Assembly: GCA_015520975.1 (NCBI GenBank)
Contig: WAOZ01000203.1
Span: 1-22,639, forward strand
Reading direction: 5' to 3'
From: DHVE2 group archaeon
GTDB lineage: Archaea > Thermoplasmatota > Thermoplasmata > Thermoplasmatales > Aciduliprofundaceae
Length of the DNA stretch: 22,639 nucleotides
Shown: positions 7,609-14,158 of the stretch, piece after piece
How positions within the stretch are numbered: position 1 is the first letter of the stretch
Layout: every line of letters begins with the position of its first letter
The notes under the pieces: generated by a model
Told to the model about the DNA's origin: nothing
The model's database searches: none
Seen by the model: the letters and a program-made list of their open reading frames with translations, nothing else
Made by a program: the position numbers and the translations under genes

Positions 7609-8364
7609 ATGAAGGCAGCAATACTTCAGATGGAAGGAACAAACTGCGAAGAGGAAACATATATCGCGCTTATGGAATCCGGTTTCACTCCTGAATATGT
7701 GCATCTTAATAATCTCAGAAAAGGAAAAGCGAAACTGGACGATTACGAATTGATTTTCATACCCGGCGGATTTTCGGCTGGGGATTATGTGAGAGCCGGT
7801 GCCATTTTCGCCGCGCGGCTCAAAGCCACGGTATGGAAAGATCTTGTTAAATTTGTGGAGGAGGGTAAGTTCATCATCGGCGTATGCAACGGTTTTCAGG
7901 TTCTTATAGAGCTTGGGCTTTTACCGGCTACTGATGGTATCAGCGAGGCACCCGAGGCGGCGCTTATGCCAAACGATTCCGGGCACTTTGAATGTCGCTG
8001 GGTATATCTCAAAAGCCAATCCTCAAAAATATTCACCGATGTGCCTGAAATGATAACTCTTCCTGTGGCGCATGCGGAAGGAAAATTCTATGCTTCCGAG
8101 AGTGTAATCGAAAAAATAGAGGCACAGAAGCAGGTTATCTTCAGATACACATCCCCTTACGGATCCACGGAATATCCATGGAATCCAAACGGCTCGGTGA
8201 ACGATATAGCAGCCATAATGAACCCTTATGGAAACGTCATAGGTATGATGCCGCATCCGGAGAGAGCATATTTTCCGTATCAGCATCCTGATTGGACACG
8301 AAACAAAAGAGACACTGGGGATGGATATTACATATTCCGTGCACTTGCGGAGGCCCTCAGATGA
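7609..8364 (+). CDS. purQ: Phosphoribosylformylglycinamidine synthase, PurQ glutaminase subunit
   Basis: Class I glutamine amidotransferase that releases ammonia from glutamine for PurL. The 251-residue protein has the nucleophile Cys93 in GVCNGFQVLIELGLLP and the other triad members His216 and Glu218 in PHPERAYFP. The N-terminal MKAAILQMEGTNCEEE is typical. Start chosen at the ATG at 7609, with GGGGTGA 4-5 bases upstream; an in-frame ATG at 7594 lies inside purL and has no such site. Slightly longer than bacterial PurQ, as in other archaea. The stop overlaps the next gene (ATGA). Confidence 0.96.
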   Translation: MKAAILQMEGTNCEEETYIALMESGFTPEYVHLNNLRKGKAKLDDYELIFIPGGFSAGDYVRAGAIFAARLKATVWKDLVKFVEEGKFIIGVCNGFQVLIELGLLPATDGISEAPEAALMPNDSGHFECRWVYLKSQSSKIFTDVPEMITLPVAHAEGKFYASESVIEKIEAQKQVIFRYTSPYGSTEYPWNPNGSVNDIAAIMNPYGNVIGMMPHPERAYFPYQHPDWTRNKRDTGDGYYIFRALAEALR

Positions 8365-8798
8365 AGATTCTTATGGGTATTGGCAACGATTTGCGCGGTG
8401 ATGACGGCGTAGGAGTGTATATAGCAAAGAAATTCAAAAAAGACGGATGGTATACCATAGAGGCCGGCACAGTTCCTGAAGATTTTACATCAGAAATAAA
8501 AAGAATCAACCCCGAATTGCTGGTTATGGTGGATGCAGCGCAGATGGGGCTTGCACCGGGAGAGATTAGAATTGTTCCCGTTGAACGCATTCCGAAAGCT
8601 GCATTCAGCACCCATGGTATGCCTTTATCCATACTGATATCCTATCTCCACGACTATGTTGGAAAAATAATTCTCATAGGCATACAACCCAAAAATATGG
8701 TGTTTGGAGCTGAGATGAGCGATGAAGTAATTGCTGCGGCAGAAAAGCTCTTGAGGATTCTTTACGATGAAAACTTCGAAATAATATTATCATTATGA
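8361..8798 (+). CDS. [NiFe]-hydrogenase maturation endopeptidase (HycI/HyaD family)
   Basis: Protease that clips the C-terminal tail from a [NiFe]-hydrogenase large subunit after nickel insertion. The 145 residues start with MKILMGIGNDLRGDDGVG, the family's GxGNxLxxDDGxG signature. The three expected nickel-sensing ligands are visible: Asp14, Asp58 (MVDAA) and His85 (STHGMP), and the arrangement STHGMPLSILISYL resembles HycI more than HyaD. The ATG overlaps the purQ stop by 4 bases with GGAGG 7 bases upstream, so it is translated as the last gene of the purine operon. This context is unusual: no hydrogenase subunit is in this window. It implies a hydrogenase elsewhere and links with the nickel uptake genes at the window start. 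Confidence 0.9.
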   Translation: MKILMGIGNDLRGDDGVGVYIAKKFKKDGWYTIEAGTVPEDFTSEIKRINPELLVMVDAAQMGLAPGEIRIVPVERIPKAAFSTHGMPLSILISYLHDYVGKIILIGIQPKNMVFGAEMSDEVIAAAEKLLRILYDENFEIILSL

Positions 8799-8813
8799 AG
8801 AATTTTTAAGATA

Positions 8814-8824
8814 TCTTTTTATAT
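8814..8824 (+). promoter_or_regulatory. TATA box of the seven-helix membrane protein gene
   Basis: CTTTTTATATC is centred about 27 bases before the ATG at 8848. There is no ribosome site, so a leaderless mRNA is likely. Confidence 0.5.
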
Positions 8825-8847
8825 CGTGCCCTCAATAGAGCTCAGTA

Positions 8848-9513
8848 ATGATTGATTTGCTGGGGGTTGCCGTAAGCGCCGCGGGTGGTATAATTTTTTA
8901 CGGATTAGCTGGTTATATCTTCATCAAAGCCCGCGAAAAGAACCCTTCGCATTATCTTTTCATTTTTGTTGCAATCTGTATAGGTACATCCGATTTTCTT
9001 GCATCACTTGAGTTTGTTGCACCTCCCAAATTCGGAGTGATCTTTCTGAGATTTGATTTATCCTTACTTGCTTTCGCAATGTATTTTCTGCTGTGCTTTA
9101 CATACTATCTCAGAAAAGGTCCAGAAATAGACACTATGGTCTCTCTGGTATTTCCAACGCTTTTTATTGTGGGACTCGTGTTTCTTTATCTGGTTAAAGG
9201 TATGCAGATCACATATTATGGCTGGGTCGGTGTATACGAGCCGATATCTTCGCTTATATACGATGTTTACGGGCTTGTGTATCTTACCTGGAGTTTTATG
9301 AATCTTCTATTTCTTTACTGCGAGATATCGGGAGACCTGAAAAATAAAATAAAAAAGTTCATAATTGGATTGCTTATAGTTATCGTGGTTGGTTCCATAA
9401 ATTCAGCGCTTGTTTATGTTAATGTAAGATTGTGTCCTTTACTTGAGATCGCCACTGCCATTATGGGCGTCATTTACACTATCGCTCTCACTTCCGGGAG
9501 CGAATCCGAGTAA
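8848..9513 (+). CDS. Seven-transmembrane protein resembling a histidine-kinase 7TM sensor domain, no kinase
   Basis: Integral membrane protein of 221 residues, function not recognised. Hydrophobic helices can be placed at about 4-26, 36-55, 62-87, 97-117, 132-158, 169-191 and 196-215. The layout and the YYGWVGVYEP stretch (123-132) before helix 5 resemble the N-terminal 7TM sensor region of some archaeal and bacterial histidine kinases. Here the protein ends right after helix 7 (TSGSESE), with no kinase, GAF/PAS or other output domain. It may be a stand-alone receptor, or signal through an unlinked partner. It has its own promoter and a leaderless start. Its last 75 bases overlap the end of the convergent DUF59 gene. 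The sensor assignment is tentative. Confidence 0.7.
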   Translation: MIDLLGVAVSAAGGIIFYGLAGYIFIKAREKNPSHYLFIFVAICIGTSDFLASLEFVAPPKFGVIFLRFDLSLLAFAMYFLLCFTYYLRKGPEIDTMVSLVFPTLFIVGLVFLYLVKGMQITYYGWVGVYEPISSLIYDVYGLVYLTWSFMNLLFLYCEISGDLKNKIKKFIIGLLIVIVVGSINSALVYVNVRLCPLLEIATAIMGVIYTIALTSGSESE

Positions 9514-9822
9514 TCTTTTTGCTTCATCGCTCAATCTATCCGGTGTCCATGGCGGGTCGAATGTGAGATCTATATCCACATTTTCCACCCCTGGAAGGGC
9601 TTTTATCTTATCATACACATCTGCAACTATTGCATTTGCAAGAGGACAGCCGGGAGTGGTCAGGGTCATAAGGATGTATACATCCTTTCCTTCATTCACT
9701 TCCACTTTGTATATCAGCCCGAGATTCACAACATCTATTCCAAGCTCCATATCTTTGACTTCTTTGAGCGCATCCCATACTTCTTTTTCAGATACCATAT
9801 TTTTCATAAAATCGTATGTCAT
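9439..9822 (-). CDS. MIP18/DUF59 family Fe-S cluster assembly protein (PaaD/SufT-like)
   Basis: Small scaffold/carrier-type protein linked to Fe-S cluster assembly. The 127 residues carry the DUF59 core: EKEVWDALKEVKDMELGIDVVNLGLIY (12-38), TTPGCPLA with the conserved Cys59, and DPPWTPDRLSDEAKRLLGF (89-107). Typical members end at LGF; here a 20-residue tail follows, coded entirely within the end of the convergent 7TM gene. The start at 9822 is supported by a TATA box 24 bases upstream (leaderless); the internal ATGs at 9807 and 9798 are alternatives. Possible clients in this window are fumarase and other Fe-S enzymes, though no link is shown. Confidence 0.9.
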   Translation of the reverse strand: MTYDFMKNMVSEKEVWDALKEVKDMELGIDVVNLGLIYKVEVNEGKDVYILMTLTTPGCPLANAIVADVYDKIKALPGVENVDIDLTFDPPWTPDRLSDEAKRLLGFAPGSESDSVNDAHNGSGDLK

Positions 9823-9840
9823 ATATCAACTCTGCGGTAA

Positions 9841-9850
9841 TCTTTATATG
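9841..9850. promoter_or_regulatory. Near-palindromic TATA box shared by DUF59 gene and kptA
   Basis: TCTTTATATG on the plus strand reads CATATAAAGA on the minus strand. On the minus strand it lies 24 bases before the DUF59 ATG. On the plus strand it predicts a start near 9872, giving kptA a ~13-base leader containing its ribosome site. One box could therefore serve both directions. Confidence 0.45.
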
Positions 9851-9884
9851 AGTAAATCCATTCACTTGCGGGAAGGTGGTAATA

Positions 9885-10664
9885 ATGGTTCAACTCAGGG
9901 AATGTGAAAAGCATGGTCCGTTCCGGGGCGATGTTTGTCCCATATGCGGAGAGGAAGGTAAATTTCTCCTGAACGACTGGGAATTGACTGCAATAAGTCG
10001 TATGCTTGCAGGTATTTTGAGACATTTTCCCGAAAAATTTGGCGTGAGACTTGATGAAAAAGGGTGGGCGAGCATATATGACATAGTCAAGGGAATAAAA
10101 AGAAAGCACAGAAGATTCAGATGGCTGAAGGTCAGGCATATCGAGGCCCTTGTTCTGACAGATGACAAAGGTCGATATCAGCTGGATATAGAAAACAAAA
10201 AAGTCAGAGCCACATACGGCCACTCTATAAAAGTAGATCTGTCCGATTTGCCCACAGAGGGCATACCGGATACGCTTTACTATCCGACAACCGAAGAGGA
10301 ACTGGAATTTATTCAGGAAATAGGTCTCAAACCCGGGGATAGAAAATGGGTGCATCTCAGCAAAACATACGAAGACGCTTATATAGCTGGCAGGCATCGG
10401 GTTGATGATCCGGTTATACTTGAAATTAATGCTAAAGAAGCCATTCAAAATGGATATCCCATTTATGTTGCTGCCAAAACAGTGTTCATATCCAATGAAA
10501 TACCGCCTCAATTTATAAAGGTGGCTGAGAAAAGGGAGGTTACGATACCCCCGGAGGAACTTGAGAAAATAGAAGAGGAGAAAAGACGCAGAGAAAAGAA
10601 GTTGCAGAGAGAAAGAGAGCGAATGCGCAGATACGGTAGAAAAAGAGAAGAAGAGAAAAATTAA
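9885..10664 (+). CDS. kptA: RNA 2'-phosphotransferase (Tpt1/KptA family)
   Basis: Transfers the 2'-phosphate left at an RNA splice junction to NAD+; in archaea, which splice tRNA differently, the natural role is uncertain. The 259 residues open with a zinc finger (Cys7, His10, Cys18, Cys21: CEKHGPFRGDVCPICG), typical of archaeal members. The catalytic region has LRH (Arg46-His47), LDEKGWASI (57-64), VRATYGHS with Arg108 (107-114), and HLSKTYEDAYIAGRHR with Arg170. The final ~35 residues are a highly charged Lys/Arg/Glu helix, a likely RNA- or partner-binding tail. Start at the ATG at 9885 with AAGGTGG ahead. It is followed by a tRNA-Ala gene after 66 bases. Confidence 0.93.
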   Translation: MVQLRECEKHGPFRGDVCPICGEEGKFLLNDWELTAISRMLAGILRHFPEKFGVRLDEKGWASIYDIVKGIKRKHRRFRWLKVRHIEALVLTDDKGRYQLDIENKKVRATYGHSIKVDLSDLPTEGIPDTLYYPTTEEELEFIQEIGLKPGDRKWVHLSKTYEDAYIAGRHRVDDPVILEINAKEAIQNGYPIYVAAKTVFISNEIPPQFIKVAEKREVTIPPEELEKIEEEKRRREKKLQRERERMRRYGRKREEEKN

Positions 10665-10693
10665 AATACACGCCAAATATTTCTCCTTCCTGC

Positions 10694-10705
10694 TTTGATA
10701 TTATT
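10694..10705 (+). promoter_or_regulatory. TATA-like box of tRNA-Ala
   Basis: TTTGATATTATT is centred about 31 bases before the first base of the mature tRNA, a suitable distance for a short 5' leader. Confidence 0.4.
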
Positions 10706-10730
10706 TCCGGTATGTCTGGAAACTCAATAT

Positions 10731-10804
10731 GGGCCGGTAGATCAGCCCGGAAGATCGCCACCTTGGCATGGTGGAGGCCGCGGGTTCAAATCCCGCCCGG
10801 TCCA
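10731..10804 (+). tRNA. tRNA-Ala (anticodon GGC)
   Basis: Complete cloverleaf: acceptor GGGCCGG pairs with CCGGTCC and carries the G3-U70 alanine identity pair, followed by discriminator A at 10804. The D-stem is GATC/GATC. The anticodon stem CCACC/GGTGG encloses TTGGCAT, with GGC at 10765-10767. The T-arm is GCGGG TTCAAAT CCCGC. CCA is not encoded, and there is no intron. Confidence 0.97.
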
Positions 10805-10843
10805 CTCACTTCGTTCGTGAACACGGGCTTATATTCTCTTGCG

Positions 10844-10864
10844 TCGAATATCCCGCCTGGTCCA
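10844..10864 (+). repeat. Decayed copy of the tRNA-Ala 3' end
   Basis: TCCCGCCTGGTCCA at 10851-10864 matches 13 of 14 bases of the tRNA-Ala 3' end (10791-10804), exactly 60 bases downstream. Preceding TCGAATA also resembles the T-loop. No upstream half of a second tRNA is visible. It could be the remnant of a tandem tRNA or of an attachment-site duplication left by an integrated element. Confidence 0.6.
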
Positions 10865-10900
10865 TTAAACCTCTTCCTTAAAAAGAAAGGTGTTTTATCC

Positions 10901-10922
10901 CCAAAGAAATAATTTGGTTTTT
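10901..10922 (+). terminator. Hairpin plus T-run downstream of tRNA-Ala
   Basis: CCAAA and TTTGG pair around a 7-base loop, followed at once by a run of five T. It may end transcripts from kptA/tRNA-Ala. The stem is short. Confidence 0.35.
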
Positions 10923-10983
10923 GAATTTTTCTCCTTACGGCCGCAGTTTATTTTTAGTTCTGAAGTTACAGGCAATAACACAC

Positions 10984-11004
10984 AATGAACGCCATAGCGT
11001 CATT
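10984..11004. other. Stem-loop over the stop codon of the methyltransferase-like gene
   Basis: AATGA (10984-10988) and CGC (10990-10992) pair with GCG and TCATT (10997-11004) around CATA, with one bulged A. It covers the TGA stop of the minus-strand gene ending at 11000. It may protect the mRNA 3' end or aid termination; no T-run follows on the minus strand. Confidence 0.35.
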
Positions 11005-11494
11005 TTAGGGTTTTTCTTATTATTCTTGGAAAGAATTTTGGTCTTGTTTTAATAAACTCTCTGTACTCATCTTCCCAGTATTCGAGGAGTTCTTTTTCTT
11101 CCATCTCGGCAAGTTTTTTCCAGATAAATATTAGAAAAATGTTGAAAATGATTCCGGGAATGCTTACAAAGTAAAGCGCTATTCCGAATCCCATTACAAT
11201 AAATGTTGAATAGAAAGGATGTCTGACATATTTATAAGGGCCATCTGTCATCAGATGATCGAAATCTTCCGGGCGCTCATGTTTGCTCGGGAAAAGACTG
11301 TGAATGTAAATAGCAAAAGCCATAGTGATAAGAATAATGATGATTCCAATAATGCCGATAATGTCACCGATTATACCGGTTATCGCGGGATATTGGAACA
11401 GTGCTGAAATTGGAATCAAACCAAAGAAAAATATGCCGAACGTTAGTTTTCTGAGCCTCAGAGATTCGACCTGATCGCCTGTGTATGGGCTCAT
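11000..11494 (-). CDS. Isoprenylcysteine carboxyl methyltransferase/PEMT-like membrane methyltransferase
   Basis: Membrane protein of 164 residues in the ICMT/phospholipid-methyltransferase fold group, which methylates lipids or thiol/carboxyl groups using S-adenosylmethionine. Membrane segments are visible at about 17-35, 40-66 and 95-127. The cofactor signature is DGPYKYVRHPFYSTF (84-98), and the C-terminal EEKELLEYWEDEYREF (132-147) with KTRPKFFP is typical of the group. The substrate cannot be told. Protein prenylation is not established in archaea, so a lipid substrate is as likely. Transcribed divergently from the glutamine synthetase gene; no functional link is evident. Confidence 0.8.
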   Translation of the reverse strand: MSPYTGDQVESLRLRKLTFGIFFFGLIPISALFQYPAITGIIGDIIGIIGIIIILITMAFAIYIHSLFPSKHERPEDFDHLMTDGPYKYVRHPFYSTFIVMGFGIALYFVSIPGIIFNIFLIFIWKKLAEMEEKELLEYWEDEYREFIKTRPKFFPRIIRKTLK

Positions 11495-11555
11495 GATTCA
11501 ATCATCAATAAATTCTTTGTTAAATTTTTTGTTAACTATTGAAAACATCGAGTTA

Positions 11556-11565
11556 TTTTAATATA
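11556..11565 (+). promoter_or_regulatory. TATA box of the glutamine synthetase gene
   Basis: TTTTAATATA is centred 26 bases before the ATG at 11587, supporting that start and excluding the in-frame ATG at 11539, which lies upstream of the box. GTTAA-type repeats around 11520-11537 lie just upstream of it. Confidence 0.55.
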
Positions 11566-11586
11566 CACGAGGTGATTTCCTATATT

Positions 11587-12807
11587 ATGACGGAATGGGT
11601 ATACGCAAACCTAACCGATATCGAAGGACGCATTCATACCGTTGCGCTCAGAAAAGATTACGAATCTTTTTTTAAGAACGGAATCGGCATCGACGGCTCA
11701 TCCATACCCGGTTTTGCATCAGTGAATAGATCAGATCTCGTTGCCAAGCCGGATATAGATACACTGGTAAAAATACCATGGCGCGACAGAGAGTATATGG
11801 TGCTTCTGAAAACATATTTTGATAACGAACCATTTGAAAAAGATCCAAAGAATGTCGCTGCAAAAGTGGATGAAATGCTTGCTGAAATGGGTTATACAGC
11901 CGTTCTCCGCCCAGAACTTGAGTTTTTTGTTCTAAACGAAAACACCACTGGCAATACTCATTATTTTGAGCCGCCTTACTCTGACGAGACTTTTGAATAT
12001 CGAAAAAAACTGAGCGAAAATGTTCAGGAAATGGGCATTCCCGTGAGGTATCATCATCATGAAAATGCTTCTGGGCAGATAGAAGTGGAATTGCTGTGGA
12101 TTGATACCGTGGAGAGAACATGCGATCTCACTACATACACAAAAATAGCATCCAAATGGATCGCAAAGGACATGAATCTGAAAGTTACATACATGCCTAA
12201 ACCGTTTCCAGATATTGCAGGTAGTGGTATGCACATCCATATATTCCTTAAAAAGAATGGAGAGAATGTGTTCAAAGGCGATGGTGAGATAACCGAAGAG
12301 GCACGATATTTCATAGGTGGTGTGCTGGAGCATATAAAATACATATGCGCGCTCACAAACCCCACAATAAACTCATACAAACGCCTCAATGGAGGGCTGG
12401 AAGCACCGAGGTATCTCAGCTGGGGATTCAGAAACAGAAGCACGCTCATTCGGGTTCCCGCAAGAATGAAGGATATAGAGGTCAGAAATGCCGATTCCTC
12501 TGCAAATCCGTATCTTGCGTTTTCGCTGATAGTGCTCGCGGGTCTTGATGGAATCAAGAAAAAAATAGAGCCTCCTGCACCGGTGGATTATGACCTCTAC
12601 AAACTGCCGGAATCAGAACTGAAAAAGATACCTACGCTTCCTGAAACCCTTGATGAGGCACTGGAACTTATGGAAAGCGACAACTTTGTTAAATCTGCAT
12701 TGGGCACAGAACTTTACGATACCTTTGTGGATATGAAAAAGAAGGAAATACTGGATTTCAGCAGAGCCGTGACAGACTGGGAGTTCAAAAAATATGGGGA
12801 TATATAA
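11587..12807 (+). CDS. glnA: Glutamine synthetase, type I, short form
   Basis: ATP-dependent synthesis of glutamine from glutamate and ammonia. The 406 residues contain the GS-I motifs: DGSSIPGF (36-43), metal ligands in RPELEFF (Glu110, Glu112), HHHENASGQIEVE (Glu159, Glu166), GSGMHIH (His216, His218), NPTINSYKRL (258-267), flap Glu272 (GLEAP), NRS at 283-285 and RNADSSANPYLAF (300-312). All active-site residues are present. It is shorter than the usual 440-470 residues: the first helix of the N-terminal domain is missing and there is no adenylylation-site region. Some motifs diverge (NGGLEAP, HIHIF), so a related gamma-glutamyl-amide ligase is a minor possibility. Start fixed by a TATA box 26 bases upstream (leaderless). 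Confidence 0.88.
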   Translation: MTEWVYANLTDIEGRIHTVALRKDYESFFKNGIGIDGSSIPGFASVNRSDLVAKPDIDTLVKIPWRDREYMVLLKTYFDNEPFEKDPKNVAAKVDEMLAEMGYTAVLRPELEFFVLNENTTGNTHYFEPPYSDETFEYRKKLSENVQEMGIPVRYHHHENASGQIEVELLWIDTVERTCDLTTYTKIASKWIAKDMNLKVTYMPKPFPDIAGSGMHIHIFLKKNGENVFKGDGEITEEARYFIGGVLEHIKYICALTNPTINSYKRLNGGLEAPRYLSWGFRNRSTLIRVPARMKDIEVRNADSSANPYLAFSLIVLAGLDGIKKKIEPPAPVDYDLYKLPESELKKIPTLPETLDEALELMESDNFVKSALGTELYDTFVDMKKKEILDFSRAVTDWEFKKYGDI

Positions 12808-12810
12808 GAA

Positions 12811-14079
12811 TCACAGATATTCGCTCTCATCCACAGGCATCATGGTGAAACCTGAAATCACCTTGGGATAGAAATCCGTGGTTTTCTGAGGCATTCGCTC
12901 CAGATGCTTTGCCACCTCCAGAACCTTCTCTGGCGGGGTGGGATTGAGCATAAATGCAACCTTGGCTATGCCTTTGTCCACTTTAGAAACGGCATCCTCG
13001 ATCCAGCGCTCGTAAATTATGTCCTCATCTATTTTTGGATCGACAACATTCATTATTTTGAATATCACTTCACGCAGCACCACAGCATCCAGAGATTTGT
13101 ATGCATCGCTCCATTCTGGATTCATGAATTTAGAGACATCACCGTTGAGTTCGAGGCCGTATGCCTTTCCATCCTGGTATACAACGAAAGAATTTTTATC
13201 TTTTCTGTCGGATAGATACTTCTCCGCTTCTTTTATATCTATTTCCTCCACGGTAAAATATTTTCTGATCTGCTCCCATTCGCTGTCCTCTATTTTGCGT
13301 TTCAGCAGAAGTCTGTGTGTGGGAAGCACTATGAGCCCGGGGTCATCTATGCTGACCATATATGTCATTCTGTAATTGAACGCCTGGTTGTCTTTCCAGT
13401 CACCGACATTTTTACGCATCTCATCTCTGAAATAAACCGCAGTCTCATATCGGTGGTGACCATCTGCGATAACCACCTCCTCGTCTTTGAGAACCTCCTG
13501 TATTATCTTGATTTTCGATTCATCGTCTACACGGTAAAGTCTGGTTACCGTGCCGAAGTCATCTACACCGTAAAAATCAGGAGTGCCTTTCACAACTTCA
13601 TCGATTATTTCCTTCACTCTGCCGTCGTCTCTGTAAAGCACAAATCCCGCTTCAAGGTTGGTTTTTGTGGCGCGAAGCATTCTGAGGCGGTCTTCTTTCG
13701 GGCCTTTATGCGTTTTTTCGTGGGGAAGAACCACCTTTTCCTCGAATGGGTGCAATCTCATGGCTGCTATGAATCCGCGACGGGTGTATTTTTTGCCTCT
13801 CACATCAAATTCCTGAGTGTAGATATACATCGCCGGTTTATCATCTCTTGTGAATACGCCCTTGATTTTCCATTCTTTTAATCTGCGGGCAGCGATCTCG
13901 TACCTGTTTTCCTCGCGTGGCAGTATGAGTTTTACAAAATTGTATTCGTGCCTTTCGTAGTATTTATTCTGCATTTCCGAATCTATTTTGTCGTAGGGCT
14001 GGGTTATGACTTTGCTCAGATCCTTTCCAATGACCTCCTCACTGTAATGAATTGCTTTAAAAGGTCTCACCTCTACCAT
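12811..14079 (-). CDS. DUF1015 family protein, possible free-serine kinase
   Basis: The 422-residue protein is a full-length DUF1015 member. It begins MVEVRPFKAIHYSEEV, then has QPYDKID, RRGFIAAMRLHPFEEKVVLPHEKTHKGP (HEKT at 120-123), VIADGHHRYETAVYF (DGHHR at 206-210), and ends PQKTTDFYPKVISGFTMMP. The conserved His/Glu/Lys and Asp-Gly-His-His-Arg clusters look catalytic. I recall DUF1015 proteins being reported as kinases of free L-serine, which would fit its place behind serA and a phosphoserine-type aminotransferase, but this must be verified. It has its own TATA box (14109-14118) and a GGTGAT site 5 bases before the ATG. Its 3' end nearly abuts the convergent glutamine synthetase gene (3-base gap). 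Confidence 0.85.
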   Translation of the reverse strand: MVEVRPFKAIHYSEEVIGKDLSKVITQPYDKIDSEMQNKYYERHEYNFVKLILPREENRYEIAARRLKEWKIKGVFTRDDKPAMYIYTQEFDVRGKKYTRRGFIAAMRLHPFEEKVVLPHEKTHKGPKEDRLRMLRATKTNLEAGFVLYRDDGRVKEIIDEVVKGTPDFYGVDDFGTVTRLYRVDDESKIKIIQEVLKDEEVVIADGHHRYETAVYFRDEMRKNVGDWKDNQAFNYRMTYMVSIDDPGLIVLPTHRLLLKRKIEDSEWEQIRKYFTVEEIDIKEAEKYLSDRKDKNSFVVYQDGKAYGLELNGDVSKFMNPEWSDAYKSLDAVVLREVIFKIMNVVDPKIDEDIIYERWIEDAVSKVDKGIAKVAFMLNPTPPEKVLEVAKHLERMPQKTTDFYPKVISGFTMMPVDESEYL

Positions 14080-14108
14080 TTTAAATCACCATGGGATAAT
14101 CCGTTTGC

Positions 14109-14118
14109 TATTATAAAT
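14109..14118 (-). promoter_or_regulatory. TATA box of the DUF1015 gene
   Basis: Minus-strand ATTTATAATA predicts a start near 14088, leaving a short leader that just includes the GGTGAT ribosome site. It lies in the 79-base gap behind serA, so this gene can be transcribed on its own. Confidence 0.5.
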
Positions 14119-14158
14119 TCTTTCATTTTTCCTGCTGTCGAATCTGAAAAATAAAAAA

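Noticed and set aside
9819..10676. 285-codon minus-strand frame over kptA
   Set aside because: It is entirely antisense to kptA, which has a clear zinc finger and catalytic motifs. The hydrophobic translation is an artefact of the reverse reading.
10712..10912. 66-codon plus-strand frame through tRNA-Ala
   Set aside because: It runs through a complete tRNA gene and its decayed copy; no ribosome site or protein-like composition.
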